Origin: Aeromicrobium panaciterrae
GTDB taxonomy: Bacteria > Actinomycetota > Actinomycetes > Propionibacteriales > Nocardioidaceae
NCBI RefSeq assembly: GCF_031457275.1
Contig: NZ_JAVDWH010000001.1
Coordinates: 1,364,001 to 1,428,000, forward strand
DNA: 64,000 nucleotides
Reading direction: 5' to 3'
In this document: piece by piece, positions 1 to 9,732 of the stretch
Layout: each line of letters starts with the position of its first letter
How positions within the stretch are numbered: position 1 is the stretch's first letter
The notes under the pieces: model-generated
Told to the model about the DNA's origin: nothing
Databases searched by the model: none
Seen by the model: only the letters and a program-made list of their open reading frames with translations
Program-made: the position numbers and the translations under genes

Positions 1-945
1 GAGCGGATCTACCAGCTTGCCCGCGGTCAGGTGACCTGGACAGCGCCTACCTCGGTCGCCATCAGCCCTTCCAGCACTCTGAAGGTCCAGACCGGCGATC
101 ACATTCGACTCGGCGCCAACCCGTCCCCGAACAACGCGCTGATCACCAACACGTCGTGGGTCTCGGACAATCCCTCGATCGCTTCGGTGAACCCAACCAC
201 TGGCGTCCTCACGGGTGTTGCGGATGGCGTTACCACGATCCATGCGACTGTGACGTCGCCACCGTCGACCACGTCGGGGCCCATCCAGAAGTCCAAGACA
301 GCCACCGTCACGGTCGGGGCTGGCCTCGCGTCGTCCTCAGGCGGCGGCACTCGTGCCAACGTTCCGCCGACGCTCACCATGGACAACAAGCAGGCCTACG
401 GCGACAAGACCGACATTGTCGTCACCTGGGGCTACGGCAAGCAGAACTACAGCGGCATCGTGAAGCTGCAGTACTACTCGGGCGGCTGGAAGTCGTACGA
501 CAAGGACATCACTGTCAGCAACGGCAAGGGCCACCTCTCAGCTGCGATGTCGAGCAGCAAGACTTGGCGCGCCTACGGCGCCCGACTCGACAAGATCGAC
601 GGCGTCGATGTACCCAACCTGACGTCCAAGGCGATGTCGAACTGGAGCATCAACACGGTCCGTCAGCATCCCTACAGCTCCACACCGCGCCTGTACGCGA
701 CCACGATGGTCAAGAGCGGTAGCAAGATCCCGTTCCTGATCTCCTGGGACCGTGGCGGAGGGGTCTTCCGTCTGCAGCAGCGTGGATCGTCGGGACCGTG
801 GAAGACGCACGCGGTCTATTCGATACCAAGCGGCAAGAACGAAGAGTTCATCATCGTTCCGGTTCTCAACACGAAGTACTGGCGGATCGCCACCAGCACG
901 GGCACTACCAAGGTCTCCAACACCGTCAAGGTCGCGGCGAAGTAG
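1..945 (+). CDS. Ig-like (BIG2) surface/secreted protein, 5' partial
   Basis: The frame is open to the left window edge, so the true start lies upstream; an internal GTG at 31 is not convincing as a start. Visible residues include a bacterial Ig-like (BIG2) module with the typical pattern of a Ser/Trp strand, 'SDNPSIASVNPTTGVLTG' and a following 'G-x-TTIHATV' strand. After it comes a Ser/Gly linker and a Thr/Ser/Lys-rich beta region without recognisable catalytic residues. BIG2 domains are found in extracytoplasmic adhesins and cell-wall-associated proteins, so export is inferred; the signal peptide would be outside the window. The next gene is a polysaccharide pyruvyl transferase, which suggests a surface-associated locus. 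The substrate or partner is unknown. Confidence 0.75.
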   Translation, partial: ERIYQLARGQVTWTAPTSVAISPSSTLKVQTGDHIRLGANPSPNNALITNTSWVSDNPSIASVNPTTGVLTGVADGVTTIHATVTSPPSTTSGPIQKSKTATVTVGAGLASSSGGGTRANVPPTLTMDNKQAYGDKTDIVVTWGYGKQNYSGIVKLQYYSGGWKSYDKDITVSNGKGHLSAAMSSSKTWRAYGARLDKIDGVDVPNLTSKAMSNWSINTVRQHPYSSTPRLYATTMVKSGSKIPFLISWDRGGGVFRLQQRGSSGPWKTHAVYSIPSGKNEEFIIVPVLNTKYWRIATSTGTTKVSNTVKVAAK

Positions 946-1029
946 CCTTTGACGCGCGGCGTCTTTGACCCGGTAGGTCACCGCAGCGCCCGCTAGCGGG
1001 CTCTCCGATTCAACTGAGAAGAAGTTCAA

Positions 1030-2427
1030 GTGAAGCGAATTCTGGTGCGATCCCCGAAGGATCCGTTCCACGTCATCAGTCCTGAGCAGGCGCTCGCCCT
1101 TTATCCGAAGGGTGTCTTCGGCCGCAACGTGGGCAACATGATCTTCACTGAATCGATGCACCGGCTGATCACGGTTCCGGACGCGGACGTCGTCTCAGAC
1201 TCGTTCCTCAGCGAGCGACTGGCCGATTCTCGTTCGCATGCCAAGCGCATCAACGAAGAGTTCGACCAGTTCGTGATTCCGCTGGCCAACGCTTTCCGAC
1301 CGTCGTTCTATCGCAATCTGAAGCAGATGACGCAGCTCATCGAGCGACTGAAGATCCCTGTTGTGGTCGCGGGAGTGGGCGTTGCAGGCGGAACAGGAAG
1401 CCTCGACAACCCGTTCCCCAACAACCCGCCCGAGGTCACCGCGAACATCGAGCGGTTCCTGAAGGCAGTGCTCGACCGGTCTTCCACGATCGGCGTACGC
1501 GGGGAGACCACTCGCGAATATCTGGCAAGTCTTGGCTTCGGAGACGAGCACGTTGAGGTCGTCGGTTGCCCCTCGCTCTTCCGTCGCGGTGCAGACCTGC
1601 GTGTCGACAAGAAGGTCGACCACCTCACCGAAGACAGCCACTTCACGATGAATCTGTCGCCGTACGTCCCGATCATGGACGAGTTGTCGATACGTCACGC
1701 GGCGAAGTACCCCCACATGACGTACATCCCGCAGGGCCACGACTCGCTCGAGATGCTGCTCTGGGGCGTCGATCGCCGTCCGAACAAGCGCCCGGACCTG
1801 CCGGCACACACGACTCACCCGCTCTACCGCGCCAACCGCATGCGCTTCTTCGTCGACCCGTCGACGTGGAACGACTACCTCGCCGAGCGGGAGTTCTCCT
1901 TCGGAACCCGCATTCACGGCAACATTGCCGCGATCCTGGCCGGAACGCCTGCACACGTCCTCGCCCACGACGCGCGCACTCTTGAGCTCGCCCGCTATCA
2001 CGAGATCCCGCACACGCTCGTGCCGAACCTTCCTGAGAAGCCGGACGCCGCCGATCTGTACGACCAGACCGACTACACCGCGTTCAATGACGGACATCTC
2101 GCCCGTTGGGAGAAGTTCGCTCGGTTCCTCGAGAAGAACGGCGTCGAGCATGTCTACGAGGCCGGCAAAGCCAACCCGGAGTACGACAAGCAGATTGCCA
2201 AGGCTGATTTCCCAGGACCGGTCGAGACGCTGTTCGCAGAGTCTGAATCGGCCCACGACGCGATGATCAAGCGCGTTGCCGAGGTCTACAAGGCAGCGGG
2301 CGAGGCGACTCTCCAGCGCCGGCACAAGCCGAAGTACCCGTTTGCTCCCAAGAAGCAGTTGCTCCGGGAGTCGAAGGCACTACGCCCGCTCGTACCGATC
2401 GCCAAGAAGATCCTGCGTCGTTCTTGA
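1030..2427 (+). CDS. polysaccharide pyruvyl transferase family protein
   Basis: This 465-residue protein starts at GTG 1030 behind a weak purine-rich site (GAGAAGAAG). It resembles the polysaccharide pyruvyl transferase family (PF04230), which transfers pyruvate from PEP to sugars of exopolysaccharides or teichoic-acid-like polymers as a ketal. Supporting motifs are an N-terminal 'GRNVGNMIF' segment, a middle 'VVAGVGVAGGTGS' glycine-rich stretch, 'IGVRGETTREYLASLG', and the family's C-terminal signature-like 'FGTRIHGNIAAILAGTPA' near residues 290-310. No signal peptide or membrane segment is seen, so it should act in the cytoplasm. The C-terminal tail (after about residue 400) is Lys/Arg-rich. 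It lies between a BIG2 protein and a convergent secreted FN3-EEP protein, consistent with surface glycan decoration. The acceptor polymer is unknown. Confidence 0.78.
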   Translation: MKRILVRSPKDPFHVISPEQALALYPKGVFGRNVGNMIFTESMHRLITVPDADVVSDSFLSERLADSRSHAKRINEEFDQFVIPLANAFRPSFYRNLKQMTQLIERLKIPVVVAGVGVAGGTGSLDNPFPNNPPEVTANIERFLKAVLDRSSTIGVRGETTREYLASLGFGDEHVEVVGCPSLFRRGADLRVDKKVDHLTEDSHFTMNLSPYVPIMDELSIRHAAKYPHMTYIPQGHDSLEMLLWGVDRRPNKRPDLPAHTTHPLYRANRMRFFVDPSTWNDYLAEREFSFGTRIHGNIAAILAGTPAHVLAHDARTLELARYHEIPHTLVPNLPEKPDAADLYDQTDYTAFNDGHLARWEKFARFLEKNGVEHVYEAGKANPEYDKQIAKADFPGPVETLFAESESAHDAMIKRVAEVYKAAGEATLQRRHKPKYPFAPKKQLLRESKALRPLVPIAKKILRRS

Positions 2428-2433
2428 CTCCTG

Positions 2434-4017
2434 CTACGGCAGGTGGATCGTCATCTGCATCATGTTGTGGTCCGAGGGGATCGTGCCCACAAAGGACCCA
2501 GTGGTGTCGAGGTTGAGTACCTGACGCCATACTGCGACTCGAATGCTCGGAGACGTGTACATGTAGTCGATGTGGGTGCCGTTGGGGAAGGACGACAGCA
2601 GCGCCTTCCTCTCCAACTTGTTGGCGCTGCTGTACTGCGCGTTGACGATGTGCTCGGCTGTCGCATTCTCGCCTGAGAACCAGTTGGCGACCGAGTTGTC
2701 GATTGGGTCGATGTAGCCGGCGCCGGTGAACGTCTTGTACTGGCCGTTGTTGGGCTCTGCCGTGCGGCTTGTGTTCATGTCGCCGACGATGATCGTCGGC
2801 CGCCCGTTGGCGTTGTCCTCGACCAGGTCGAGGATGTCCTGGGCCTGGTGGATGCGCACGGCGTTGAGCTCGGGGGTAGTGGTGCCGGGCTCGAGGTGCG
2901 TGGAGACGACAAAGAATGACTTGTCGCTGATCTTGTCCTTCAAGATCGCCCAGACGGCGTAACGCTCGGCGGCACCGTCTTCAAACAGCATCTTGATGCC
3001 GGACTTCACCTTGGTGAGGCGCTCGGTGTTGTACGCGAGTTGAGTACCGCTGGATCCGGAGCCGCTCGTGACATATGCGTACGGGTCGCCCATCAGGTCC
3101 ATGAGGTCGGCGTACTGCTTCTTGCCATTGACGCCGTACGTGGTGGGAATGGCTTCCTGGATGCCGATGACGTCGGGAGCCGTGGTGAGGATGTTGGTCG
3201 CGACCGCCTTGCGGCGAGCGGTCCAGTCAGCGTCGGAGTACTTCTTGCGGATGTTGTAGGTGGCGACTGATAGCCCAGGGGAGGGCGTGCTCTCGAGCGT
3301 CGCCTCTGAAGGGCCGAGCTCGCCGTACGGGCTCGCGCCCTTGCCGAGGGAGTCGATGACGCGCGGCCGGAAGTAGTAGGTCTTGCCCGGTGTCAGTCCC
3401 TTGAGGGTGACGGCAGGCCTATCGGTCTTGACCGATGACCATTTCGTGACCGACTTGTCGGGATTGGGTGTGAAGCGCAGGAGGTAGGAATAGCCCGGCC
3501 CGCGATCACTCCACGACACGTGCAGCGAGGTGCTGCCACCGGCTGTTGCCTTGACCTTGACGGGCTTGAGTTCGGGCAGCGCTGTCGTGGGGAGGGTGAC
3601 AGCAAGGGTGCTGCTGTAGTTGCTGAGGGAGTCGCGGTCGCTGCTGTCTGCTGCTCGCTTGATGGCCTTAACCTGGAAGTAGTAGGTCTTGCCCGGTGTC
3701 AGACGTGGTGCGCGCGCCGACGGGCTGGCGTCGGTGCGGGTCCACTCGTAATAGTTGTCCAGGACGTCCCAGGCCTCAGGGGAGCTCATCGATGAGCTCG
3801 TCGACATGCGTACGCGGTAAGCGCCTTGGCCGGTGTTGCTCCATTTGAGGGCAACGCCCTTGGACGCAACGTCGACTGCCTTCAGGCCGGTTGGGGCGTC
3901 GATCGCCTGTGCAGCTCCACCGGTGACGACGGCACCGCTCATCAACAGCGCAACAGAGCCGACGAACACGCCGACGCGTGCTCGCAGTCGTGACGAAGTC
4001 GAAGGTGAACGTGTCAT
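2434..4017 (-). CDS. secreted FN3-endonuclease/exonuclease/phosphatase protein
   Basis: The protein has 527 residues from ATG 4017, chosen because AGGGAG lies 9 bases upstream and the following residues form a signal peptide ending near 'GGAAQA'; an upstream in-frame start would only add a non-signal extension. Two fibronectin type III modules follow (first 'DAPTGLKAVDVASKGVALKW', second 'LPELKPVKVKATAGG'), each ending in 'TPGKTYYF'. The C-terminal half is an EEP (DNase I/sphingomyelinase-like) fold with 'VATYNIRKKYSD', 'VIGIQEAIP', 'IVGDMNTSRT' and terminal 'PSDHNMM', which supply the metal-binding Asn, Glu, Asp-x-Asn and Asp-His residues. It should hydrolyse an extracellular phosphodiester or phosphate ester; substrate unknown. 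It is paralogous to the gene at 36273. It converges on the pyruvyl transferase with 6 bases between stops. Confidence 0.85.
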   Translation of the reverse strand: MTRSPSTSSRLRARVGVFVGSVALLMSGAVVTGGAAQAIDAPTGLKAVDVASKGVALKWSNTGQGAYRVRMSTSSSMSSPEAWDVLDNYYEWTRTDASPSARAPRLTPGKTYYFQVKAIKRAADSSDRDSLSNYSSTLAVTLPTTALPELKPVKVKATAGGSTSLHVSWSDRGPGYSYLLRFTPNPDKSVTKWSSVKTDRPAVTLKGLTPGKTYYFRPRVIDSLGKGASPYGELGPSEATLESTPSPGLSVATYNIRKKYSDADWTARRKAVATNILTTAPDVIGIQEAIPTTYGVNGKKQYADLMDLMGDPYAYVTSGSGSSGTQLAYNTERLTKVKSGIKMLFEDGAAERYAVWAILKDKISDKSFFVVSTHLEPGTTTPELNAVRIHQAQDILDLVEDNANGRPTIIVGDMNTSRTAEPNNGQYKTFTGAGYIDPIDNSVANWFSGENATAEHIVNAQYSSANKLERKALLSSFPNGTHIDYMYTSPSIRVAVWRQVLNLDTTGSFVGTIPSDHNMMQMTIHLP

Positions 4018-4141
4018 GTCAGATGACTCCCTAGGCGCGGACCGAGTTCCGTGCGTCCACGTGCAAAATCGATCTACGAACGCGGCAGACATAAAAAGTT
4101 ACCATCTGTCCCGCTGATCCCGTAAGTCCCACGCGCCACTC

Positions 4142-4168
4142 TTGTCACAGTAAATTTTGGGGTAGCGT
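4142..4168 (+). promoter_or_regulatory. trkH-type gene promoter (leaderless)
   Basis: TTGTCA (4142-4147) and TAGCGT (4163-4168) are 15 bases apart. Exactly 6 bases separate the -10 box from GTG 4175, so transcription should start at the start codon itself. This supports 4175 over the internal ATG codons at 4187 and 4199. Confidence 0.6.
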
Positions 4169-4174
4169 CGTGCC

Positions 4175-5530
4175 GTGCTCCGCACCATGAGGCTGAAGAT
4201 GCCGGCTTCGATCTCCCACCCCGTACGTCTGCTGCCGCTGACATTCTTCGCCTTGATCGTCCTGGGCACCCTGCTTCTGCTGCTGCCGGTCGCCCGGGAG
4301 GGCGCGGGGTCTCCGAGTTTCATGGCGGCGTTCTTCACGTCAGCGTCGGCAGTGACCGTCACCGGCCTGGCGACGGTCGACACGTCGTCATACTGGTCGC
4401 CCACGGGGCAGGGCATCATCCTGGTTCTGGTCGAGATCGGTGGTCTCGGCATCATCGCGCTCGCCACGATCCTCGGTTTGTTCATCGGTGGACGACTCGG
4501 CCTGCGTACGCGACTCGTCGCCCAGGCGGACATGCACGTCGTCAATATCGGCGAAGTGCGACCGCTCTTCAAACGTGTCGCGTTCACGATGCTGTTCTTC
4601 CAGACCGTCACTGCCATCGTGCTCACGTTGCGCTATCGCGGTGCGTACTTCAGCGATCTGCCGACTGCAATCTGGCACGGGGTGTTCGACGCCGTCATGG
4701 CGTTCAACAACGCGGGCTTCTCGCTCAACCGCGACAGTCTGGTGGGCTATGCCGGCGACGGCCTCATCATCATCCCGATCTCGATCGCAGTGTTCGTCGG
4801 CGCGATCGGCTTCCCGGTGCTCGCCGAGCTGTTCCAGGAATGGCGTAGACCCGCTCAGTGGACGATTCATACCCGGCTCACGGTCTGGGGCTCGTTCGGA
4901 CTGCTCTTCGTCGGTGCCGCAGCCTTCCTCCTATTGGAGTGGAACAACCCCAACACCCTCGGCGGCGGCGGATTCGGGCACAAACTGGTGACCGGTATCG
5001 AGGGCGGGATCATGCCCCGTTCGGGTGGACTCAACAGCTTCGACTGGGGAGAGGTACGTCCCGAGACGCTCAACATCGGAGTCATCCTGATGTTCATCGG
5101 CGGCGGCAGCGCCAGTACGGCCGGTGGAATCAAGATCACCACCTTCCTGCTGCTCGCCTACGTCATCTGGGCGGAGTTGCGCGGTGATCCCGAAATCAGG
5201 ATCGGCTCACGCTCGATTGGTCCTCGCGTCGTACGTACGGCGATCACGATCGCCCTGCTTGCCGTGATGCTGGTGACGGTCACGACGTTCCTCGTCATGC
5301 TGATGACCGATTTCGACTTCGACGAAGTTCTGTTCGAGTGCACGTCCGCGTTTGCGACTGTGGGACTGAGCACGGGCATCACACCTGATCTGCCCGCAAA
5401 CGCACAGATCGTCATCATCGTGCTGATGTTCCTCGGTCGTGTCGGTACGATCGCTGCGGCTGGAGCGCTCGTGCTCCGGCGTAGGATTCCGCGGTATCAC
5501 CTTCCCGAGGAGCAACCGATCATTGGCTAG
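4175..5530 (+). CDS. TrkH/KtrB family potassium uptake channel subunit
   Basis: The 451-residue polytopic membrane protein belongs to the TrkH/KtrB superfamily, which forms the K+ translocating pore with four M-P-M repeats. Visible landmarks are the first transmembrane segment 'LLPLTFFALIVLGTLLLLL', a selectivity-filter-like 'SASAVTVTGLATVDTSSYW', a second repeat with 'NNAGFSLNRDS', a third with 'GGGSASTAGGIKITTF' and a fourth with 'CTSAFATVGLSTGITPDL'. These glycine-containing loops line the filter in the family. The length is normal for KtrB. It overlaps by 8 bases the downstream gene for an RCK-N (TrkA/KtrA) subunit, so the two form an operon. The partner is truncated (see 5523), so gating of this transporter may be unusual. 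Confidence 0.9.
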   Translation: MLRTMRLKMPASISHPVRLLPLTFFALIVLGTLLLLLPVAREGAGSPSFMAAFFTSASAVTVTGLATVDTSSYWSPTGQGIILVLVEIGGLGIIALATILGLFIGGRLGLRTRLVAQADMHVVNIGEVRPLFKRVAFTMLFFQTVTAIVLTLRYRGAYFSDLPTAIWHGVFDAVMAFNNAGFSLNRDSLVGYAGDGLIIIPISIAVFVGAIGFPVLAELFQEWRRPAQWTIHTRLTVWGSFGLLFVGAAAFLLLEWNNPNTLGGGGFGHKLVTGIEGGIMPRSGGLNSFDWGEVRPETLNIGVILMFIGGGSASTAGGIKITTFLLLAYVIWAELRGDPEIRIGSRSIGPRVVRTAITIALLAVMLVTVTTFLVMLMTDFDFDEVLFECTSAFATVGLSTGITPDLPANAQIVIIVLMFLGRVGTIAAAGALVLRRRIPRYHLPEEQPIIG

Positions 5531-5966
5531 GAAGAGCAGTCCTGCGGCGGTTCCGGTACTGGTGATCGGTCTCGGACGGTTCGGCATGTCCGTTGCCGAG
5601 TCGCTCGTGCGCCTGGGCCACGAAGTGCTCGCGGTCGACGAGAATCCCGAGATTGTGCAGCGCCTCGCGGGGGAGTTCACCCACATCGTCGCGGCCGATT
5701 CGACCGACACCGAGGCACTAAAGCAGATCGATGCCGGGTCGTTCGGCCTGGCGGTCGTTGGCATTGGTACCGATATCGAGGCGAGTGTCCTGACGGTGAT
5801 GAGCCTGGTGGATCTTGGCATCTCCGATGTGTGGGCGAAGGCGATCAACGACAAACATGCGCGCCTGCTCGAGCGCGTCGGCGCAACTCACGTCGTACGT
5901 CCCGAATCGGCCATGGGAGAACGCGTAGCCCACCTCGCGACGGGCGCCACTCCTCCCGATTTGTGA
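5523..5966 (+). CDS. truncated TrkA/KtrA NAD-binding (RCK_N) subunit
   Basis: The gene starts at TTG 5523, overlapping the stop of the TrkH gene, and yields 147 residues. The Rossmann fold is complete: '[19 protein letters not shown]' carries the GxGxxG nucleotide-binding loop, 'VLAVDENPE' ends strand 2 with the ribose-binding acidic residue, and 'AAGD'-like '[11 protein letters not shown]' follows. It acts as the cytosolic regulatory ring of Ktr/Trk K+ transporters. The chain stops at '[17 protein letters not shown]', just where family members (about 220 residues) continue into the RCK_C domain. No RCK_C remnant is visible in any frame, because leuS starts 17 bases later. It is either a functional RCK_N-only subunit or a 3'-deleted gene. 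Confidence 0.8.
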   Translation: MARKSSPAAVPVLVIGLGRFGMSVAESLVRLGHEVLAVDENPEIVQRLAGEFTHIVAADSTDTEALKQIDAGSFGLAVVGIGTDIEASVLTVMSLVDLGISDVWAKAINDKHARLLERVGATHVVRPESAMGERVAHLATGATPPDL

Positions 5967-5970
5967 CAGG

Positions 5971-5976
5971 TAACAT
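5971..5976 (+). promoter_or_regulatory. leuS -10 box (leaderless)
   Basis: TAACAT lies 7 bases before GTG 5984, placing the transcription start on or next to the start codon. No clear -35 hexamer is visible. Confidence 0.5.
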
Positions 5977-5983
5977 TCGGGCA

Positions 5984-8767
5984 GTGAGCACGCCCGAACC
6001 CAAGCCGTCCGCCTATCGCTACTCGAGCGACCTCGCAGGCGACATTGAGCGCCGCTGGCAGGACCGCTGGGAGACCGAGGGCACGTTCGAAGCCCCGAAC
6101 CCGACAGGCGATCTCGCCGGTGAGGTCACGGGCGAGAAGTTCTTCATCATGGACATGTTCCCGTACCCCTCCGGGGCGGGACTCCACGTTGGCCACCCGC
6201 TCGGCTACATCGCGACTGACGTCATCGGCCGCTACCGCCGAATGCAGGGCGACAACGTGCTGCACGCCCTCGGCTACGACGCCTTCGGTCTGCCGGCCGA
6301 GATCCACGCCGTACAGACTGGCGAGCACCCGCGCGGCAACACGATCTCCAACATGGCCAACATGCGGCGCCAGCTGCGACGCCTGGGCCTCGCACACGAT
6401 CCCCGCCGTTCATTCGCGACGATCGACTCCGAATTCATGCGCTGGACCCAGTGGATCTTCATCCAGATCTTCGAGTCCTGGTACGACACCGATGCCAATC
6501 GCGCCCGCCCGATCAGCGAGCTGATTGAGAAGCTCGGCACCAACGATCCCCAGGTCATCGATCAGCATCGCCTCGCGTACATCGATGAATCACCCGTCAA
6601 CTGGTGTCCGGCGCTCGGAACCGTCCTCTCCAACGAGGAGGTGACGCCGGAAGGTCGCAGCGAACGCGGCAACTTCCCGGTGTTCCCGCGCAACCTGCGC
6701 CAGTGGAAGATGCGCATCACGGCGTACGCCGACCGCCTCATCGACGATCTCGACCGCATGGACTGGCCCGAATCGGTCAAGCACATGCAGCGCAACTGGA
6801 TCGGTCGGTCACACGGCGCCGAGGTCAGCTTCGCGGTCGACGGCGCCGAGACCAAGATCGACGTGTTCACCACGCGTCCCGACACGCTTTTCGGTGCGAC
6901 GTACGTCGTGCTGGCCCCCGAGCACGAGCTCGTCGGCGAGCTGACCGCAGCCGCCTGGCCCGATGGTGTTGACGCTGCATGGACCGGGGGAGCGGCAACG
7001 CCCGCCGAAGCGATCGCGGACTATCGCGCGGCGGCCGGTGCCAAGAGCGACGTCGAGCGCCAGGAGAACCGCGACAAGACCGGCGTTTTCACCGGCTCCT
7101 ACGCGATCAACCCAGTCAACGGCACGTCGCTCCCGGTGTTCATCGCCGACTACGTGCTCACGGGCTATGGCACCGGCGCGATTATGGCCGTGCCTGGTCA
7201 GGACTCCCGCGACTGGGAGTTCGCCGAGAAGTTCGGCCTGCCAATCATCCGTACGGTCCAGCCGTCGGAGGGGTTCGAAGACGGACCGTTCCTCGGCGAG
7301 GGACCAGCGATCAACTCAGCGAATGACGACATTGACCTCAACGGTCTCCCCATCGCTGAGGCCAAGTCGACGATCATCGCGTGGCTCGCTCAGCAGGGTT
7401 CGGGCCGCGGCACCACGACATACAGGCTCCGCGACTGGCTGTTCAGCCGCCAGCGCTATTGGGGCGAGCCGTTCCCGATCGTCTTCGACGAGAACGGATC
7501 GCCGATTGCGGTGCCCGACTCGATGTTGCCGGTTGAGCTGCCCGAAGTGCCTGACTACCTGCCCAAGACGTTCGAGCCCGACGACGTCACCAGCGAGCCC
7601 GAGCCGCCACTGGCGCGCGTGCCCGACTGGGTCAACGTCGAGCTCGACCTCGGCGACGGTCTGAAGAAGTACCGCCGCGAGACCAACACGATGCCCAACT
7701 GGGCCGGCTCGTCCTGGTACGAGCTGCGCTACGCCGACCCGCACAACGACAAGACTCTGGTCGATCCGGAGAACGAGGCCTACTGGCTCGGCCCGCGCAA
7801 GGCCGGCGACACTGGTGGCGTCGACCTCTACATCGGTGGAGTCGAGCACGCCGTACTGCACCTGCTCTATGCGCGGTTCTGGCACAAGGTGCTGTTCGAT
7901 CTCGGCCATCTGTCGAGCGAAGAGCCCTTCCAGAAGCTGTTCAACCAGGGCTACATCCAGGCCTACGCCTACACAGATGCTCGCGGCGTCTATGTGCCTG
8001 CCGAAGACGTCGTCGAGCACGTCGATGGCGCCGAGACGACCTACACGTACGACGGCAAGCCCGTGAATCGCGAGTACGGAAAAATGGGCAAGAGCCTCAA
8101 GAACATCGTCACGCCTGACGAGATGTACGACGCGTACGGCGCGGACACGTTCCGCGTCTACGAGATGTCGATGGGCCCGCTCGACGTGTCCCGCCCGTGG
8201 GAGACCCGCGCCGTTGTGGGTGCTCAGCGATTCCTCCAGCGCGTCTGGCGCCTGGTGGTCGACGAGGACTCCGGTGAATCGGTCGCAACGGACGACGCGC
8301 TCGATGCCGAGACGCTTCATGCGCTGCACAAGACGATCGAGGGCGTCCGCGTCGACATGGATGAGATGCGGTTCAACACCGCCATCGCCAAGCTGATCGA
8401 GCTGACGAACCACCTGACCAAGGCCAACGTTCGCAGCCGCGCTGCGCTGGAGCCCTTGGTCCTGATGACGGCTCCGCTCGCGCCGCACGTCGCGGAAGAG
8501 CTGTGGGCCAAGCTGGGCCACGCTGACTCGCTGGCACGCGCGCCCTACCCGGTGGCAGACGCAGCCCATCTCGTCGAGCAGTCCGTCACGTGCGTCGTGC
8601 AGGTGCTCGGCAAGGTACGCGGCAAGCTCGAGGTCAGCCCCGACATCAGCGACGAGGACCTCCAGGCTCTGGCGCTTGCCGAGCCGAATGTCGTGCGATC
8701 GATCGACGGTCGCGAGGTGCGCAAAGTCATCGTCCGCGCGCCAAAGCTCGTGTCGATCGTCGTTTGA
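5984..8767 (+). CDS. leuS: leucine--tRNA ligase
   Basis: LeuS charges tRNA-Leu with leucine in the cytosol. From GTG 5984 the protein has 927 residues, normal for bacterial LeuRS. The class I HIGH signature appears as '[16 protein letters not shown]' at about residue 60, and the KMSKS loop as 'GKMGKSLKN' at about residue 700. The CP1 editing domain lies between them, with '[12 protein letters not shown]' and '[18 protein letters not shown]'. '[16 protein letters not shown]' belongs to the catalytic core, followed by the anticodon-binding domain and a C-terminal '[14 protein letters not shown]' module. The GTG start is chosen from the TAACAT box 7 bases upstream and the usual short N-terminal extension before '[19 protein letters not shown]'. 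It lies directly behind the truncated KtrA gene. Confidence 0.96.
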   Translation: MSTPEPKPSAYRYSSDLAGDIERRWQDRWETEGTFEAPNPTGDLAGEVTGEKFFIMDMFPYPSGAGLHVGHPLGYIATDVIGRYRRMQGDNVLHALGYDAFGLPAEIHAVQTGEHPRGNTISNMANMRRQLRRLGLAHDPRRSFATIDSEFMRWTQWIFIQIFESWYDTDANRARPISELIEKLGTNDPQVIDQHRLAYIDESPVNWCPALGTVLSNEEVTPEGRSERGNFPVFPRNLRQWKMRITAYADRLIDDLDRMDWPESVKHMQRNWIGRSHGAEVSFAVDGAETKIDVFTTRPDTLFGATYVVLAPEHELVGELTAAAWPDGVDAAWTGGAATPAEAIADYRAAAGAKSDVERQENRDKTGVFTGSYAINPVNGTSLPVFIADYVLTGYGTGAIMAVPGQDSRDWEFAEKFGLPIIRTVQPSEGFEDGPFLGEGPAINSANDDIDLNGLPIAEAKSTIIAWLAQQGSGRGTTTYRLRDWLFSRQRYWGEPFPIVFDENGSPIAVPDSMLPVELPEVPDYLPKTFEPDDVTSEPEPPLARVPDWVNVELDLGDGLKKYRRETNTMPNWAGSSWYELRYADPHNDKTLVDPENEAYWLGPRKAGDTGGVDLYIGGVEHAVLHLLYARFWHKVLFDLGHLSSEEPFQKLFNQGYIQAYAYTDARGVYVPAEDVVEHVDGAETTYTYDGKPVNREYGKMGKSLKNIVTPDEMYDAYGADTFRVYEMSMGPLDVSRPWETRAVVGAQRFLQRVWRLVVDEDSGESVATDDALDAETLHALHKTIEGVRVDMDEMRFNTAIAKLIELTNHLTKANVRSRAALEPLVLMTAPLAPHVAEELWAKLGHADSLARAPYPVADAAHLVEQSVTCVVQVLGKVRGKLEVSPDISDEDLQALALAEPNVVRSIDGREVRKVIVRAPKLVSIVV

Positions 8768-8779
8768 GCCTTGGCTCGA

Positions 8780-8785
8780 TAGTCT
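8780..8785 (+). promoter_or_regulatory. degV-family -10 box (leaderless)
   Basis: TAGTCT is followed by exactly 6 bases and then ATG 8792. Confidence 0.5.
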
Positions 8786-8791
8786 TCGCGC

Positions 8792-9640
8792 ATGGCCAAG
8801 GTAGCGATCGTCACGGACTCGACGGCGTCGTTGGCTCCAGCCGACGCCGCCAAGGAGAACATCGCTGTCGTGCCGCTGCAGGTCATCATTGGCGCTGCGG
8901 TTCACACCGAAGGTGTTGACGTCACGGCCGACATGATCGCCGAAGCGCTCGCCTCGTTCGTACCGGTCAGCACCTCGCGTCCGACGCCCGACGACTTCTT
9001 GCGGGTCTATCGGGATCTGGCTGATGAGGGAGCCGAGGCGATCGTCTCGGTGCACTTGAGCTCGAAGATGTCGGGCACGTACGACTCTGCACTGCTCGCC
9101 GCCAAGGATTCACCCGTCCCTGTGACAGTCGTCGACTCGGCCCAGGTAGGCATCGCGACCGGCTTCGCCGCGGGTCGTGCCGCTGAGGCACGCGACGCTG
9201 GCAAGGATGCGGCTGAGGTCGCTGCAGCAGCGCGTGGAGCAGGGGAGTCGTCGACGATCCTGCTGTACGTGGACACACTCGAATACCTCAAGCGTGGAGG
9301 CCGTGTAGGTCCTGCTGCCGCGCTGATCGGTTCGGCGCTCGCCGTGAAGCCGATTCTGACGATCAAGGATGGCGTAGTCGTCCCGCTCGAACGCGTACGT
9401 ACGGCCGCGAAGGCGCTTGCGCGGGTCGAGGCGCTCGCCGTCGAAAGCGCTCAGTCGTGCGACAAGGGCTTCCAGATTGGCGTGCAGCATCTCGCCAACC
9501 CTTCGATCGCGAACGCTGTGGCGGGCCGCCTGGCCGTGGCACTCGGGGTCGACTCGATCCCGGTGGACGAGGTGGGCGCATCGATCGGTGCCCACGTCGG
9601 GCCCGGCATGATCTCGGTGACGGTCACTCCGCGCTGCTGA
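8792..9640 (+). CDS. DegV family fatty-acid-binding protein
   Basis: The 282-residue protein begins 'AKVAIVTDSTASL', the DegV signature strand and loop. Next come 'VVPLQVIIGAAVHTEGVD', 'VSTSRPTPDDFLRVYRDL', 'AIVSVHLSSKMSGTYDSA' and 'LLYVDTLEYLKRGGRVG', all diagnostic. DegV (FakB-type) proteins bind a single fatty acid; in Firmicutes FakB presents it to the FakA kinase. A FakA partner is not encoded in this window, so the role in this organism is inferred only at the level of fatty-acid binding. It is flanked by leuS and comEA and appears to have its own leaderless promoter. Confidence 0.9.
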   Translation: MAKVAIVTDSTASLAPADAAKENIAVVPLQVIIGAAVHTEGVDVTADMIAEALASFVPVSTSRPTPDDFLRVYRDLADEGAEAIVSVHLSSKMSGTYDSALLAAKDSPVPVTVVDSAQVGIATGFAAGRAAEARDAGKDAAEVAAAARGAGESSTILLYVDTLEYLKRGGRVGPAAALIGSALAVKPILTIKDGVVVPLERVRTAAKALARVEALAVESAQSCDKGFQIGVQHLANPSIANAVAGRLAVALGVDSIPVDEVGASIGAHVGPGMISVTVTPRC

Positions 9641-9720
9641 GCGTTTTCCACGATCCGGACTTGAGTCCTGCGAGTCCACAGCCACGCCGCTAGTCCACGC
9701 GTCGTACGACTGCCGCTGCC

Positions 9721-9726
9721 TAGCGT
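9721..9726 (+). promoter_or_regulatory. comEA -10 box (leaderless)
   Basis: TAGCGT is followed by exactly 6 bases and GTG 9733; the same hexamer precedes the TrkH-type gene. Confidence 0.5.
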
Positions 9727-9732
9727 CACGGT

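Noticed and set aside
988..1001. Perfect GC palindrome GCCCGCTAGCGGGC as a terminator
   Set aside because: The stem is only 6 bp around a 2-base centre and is not followed by a T tract; too weak to call.
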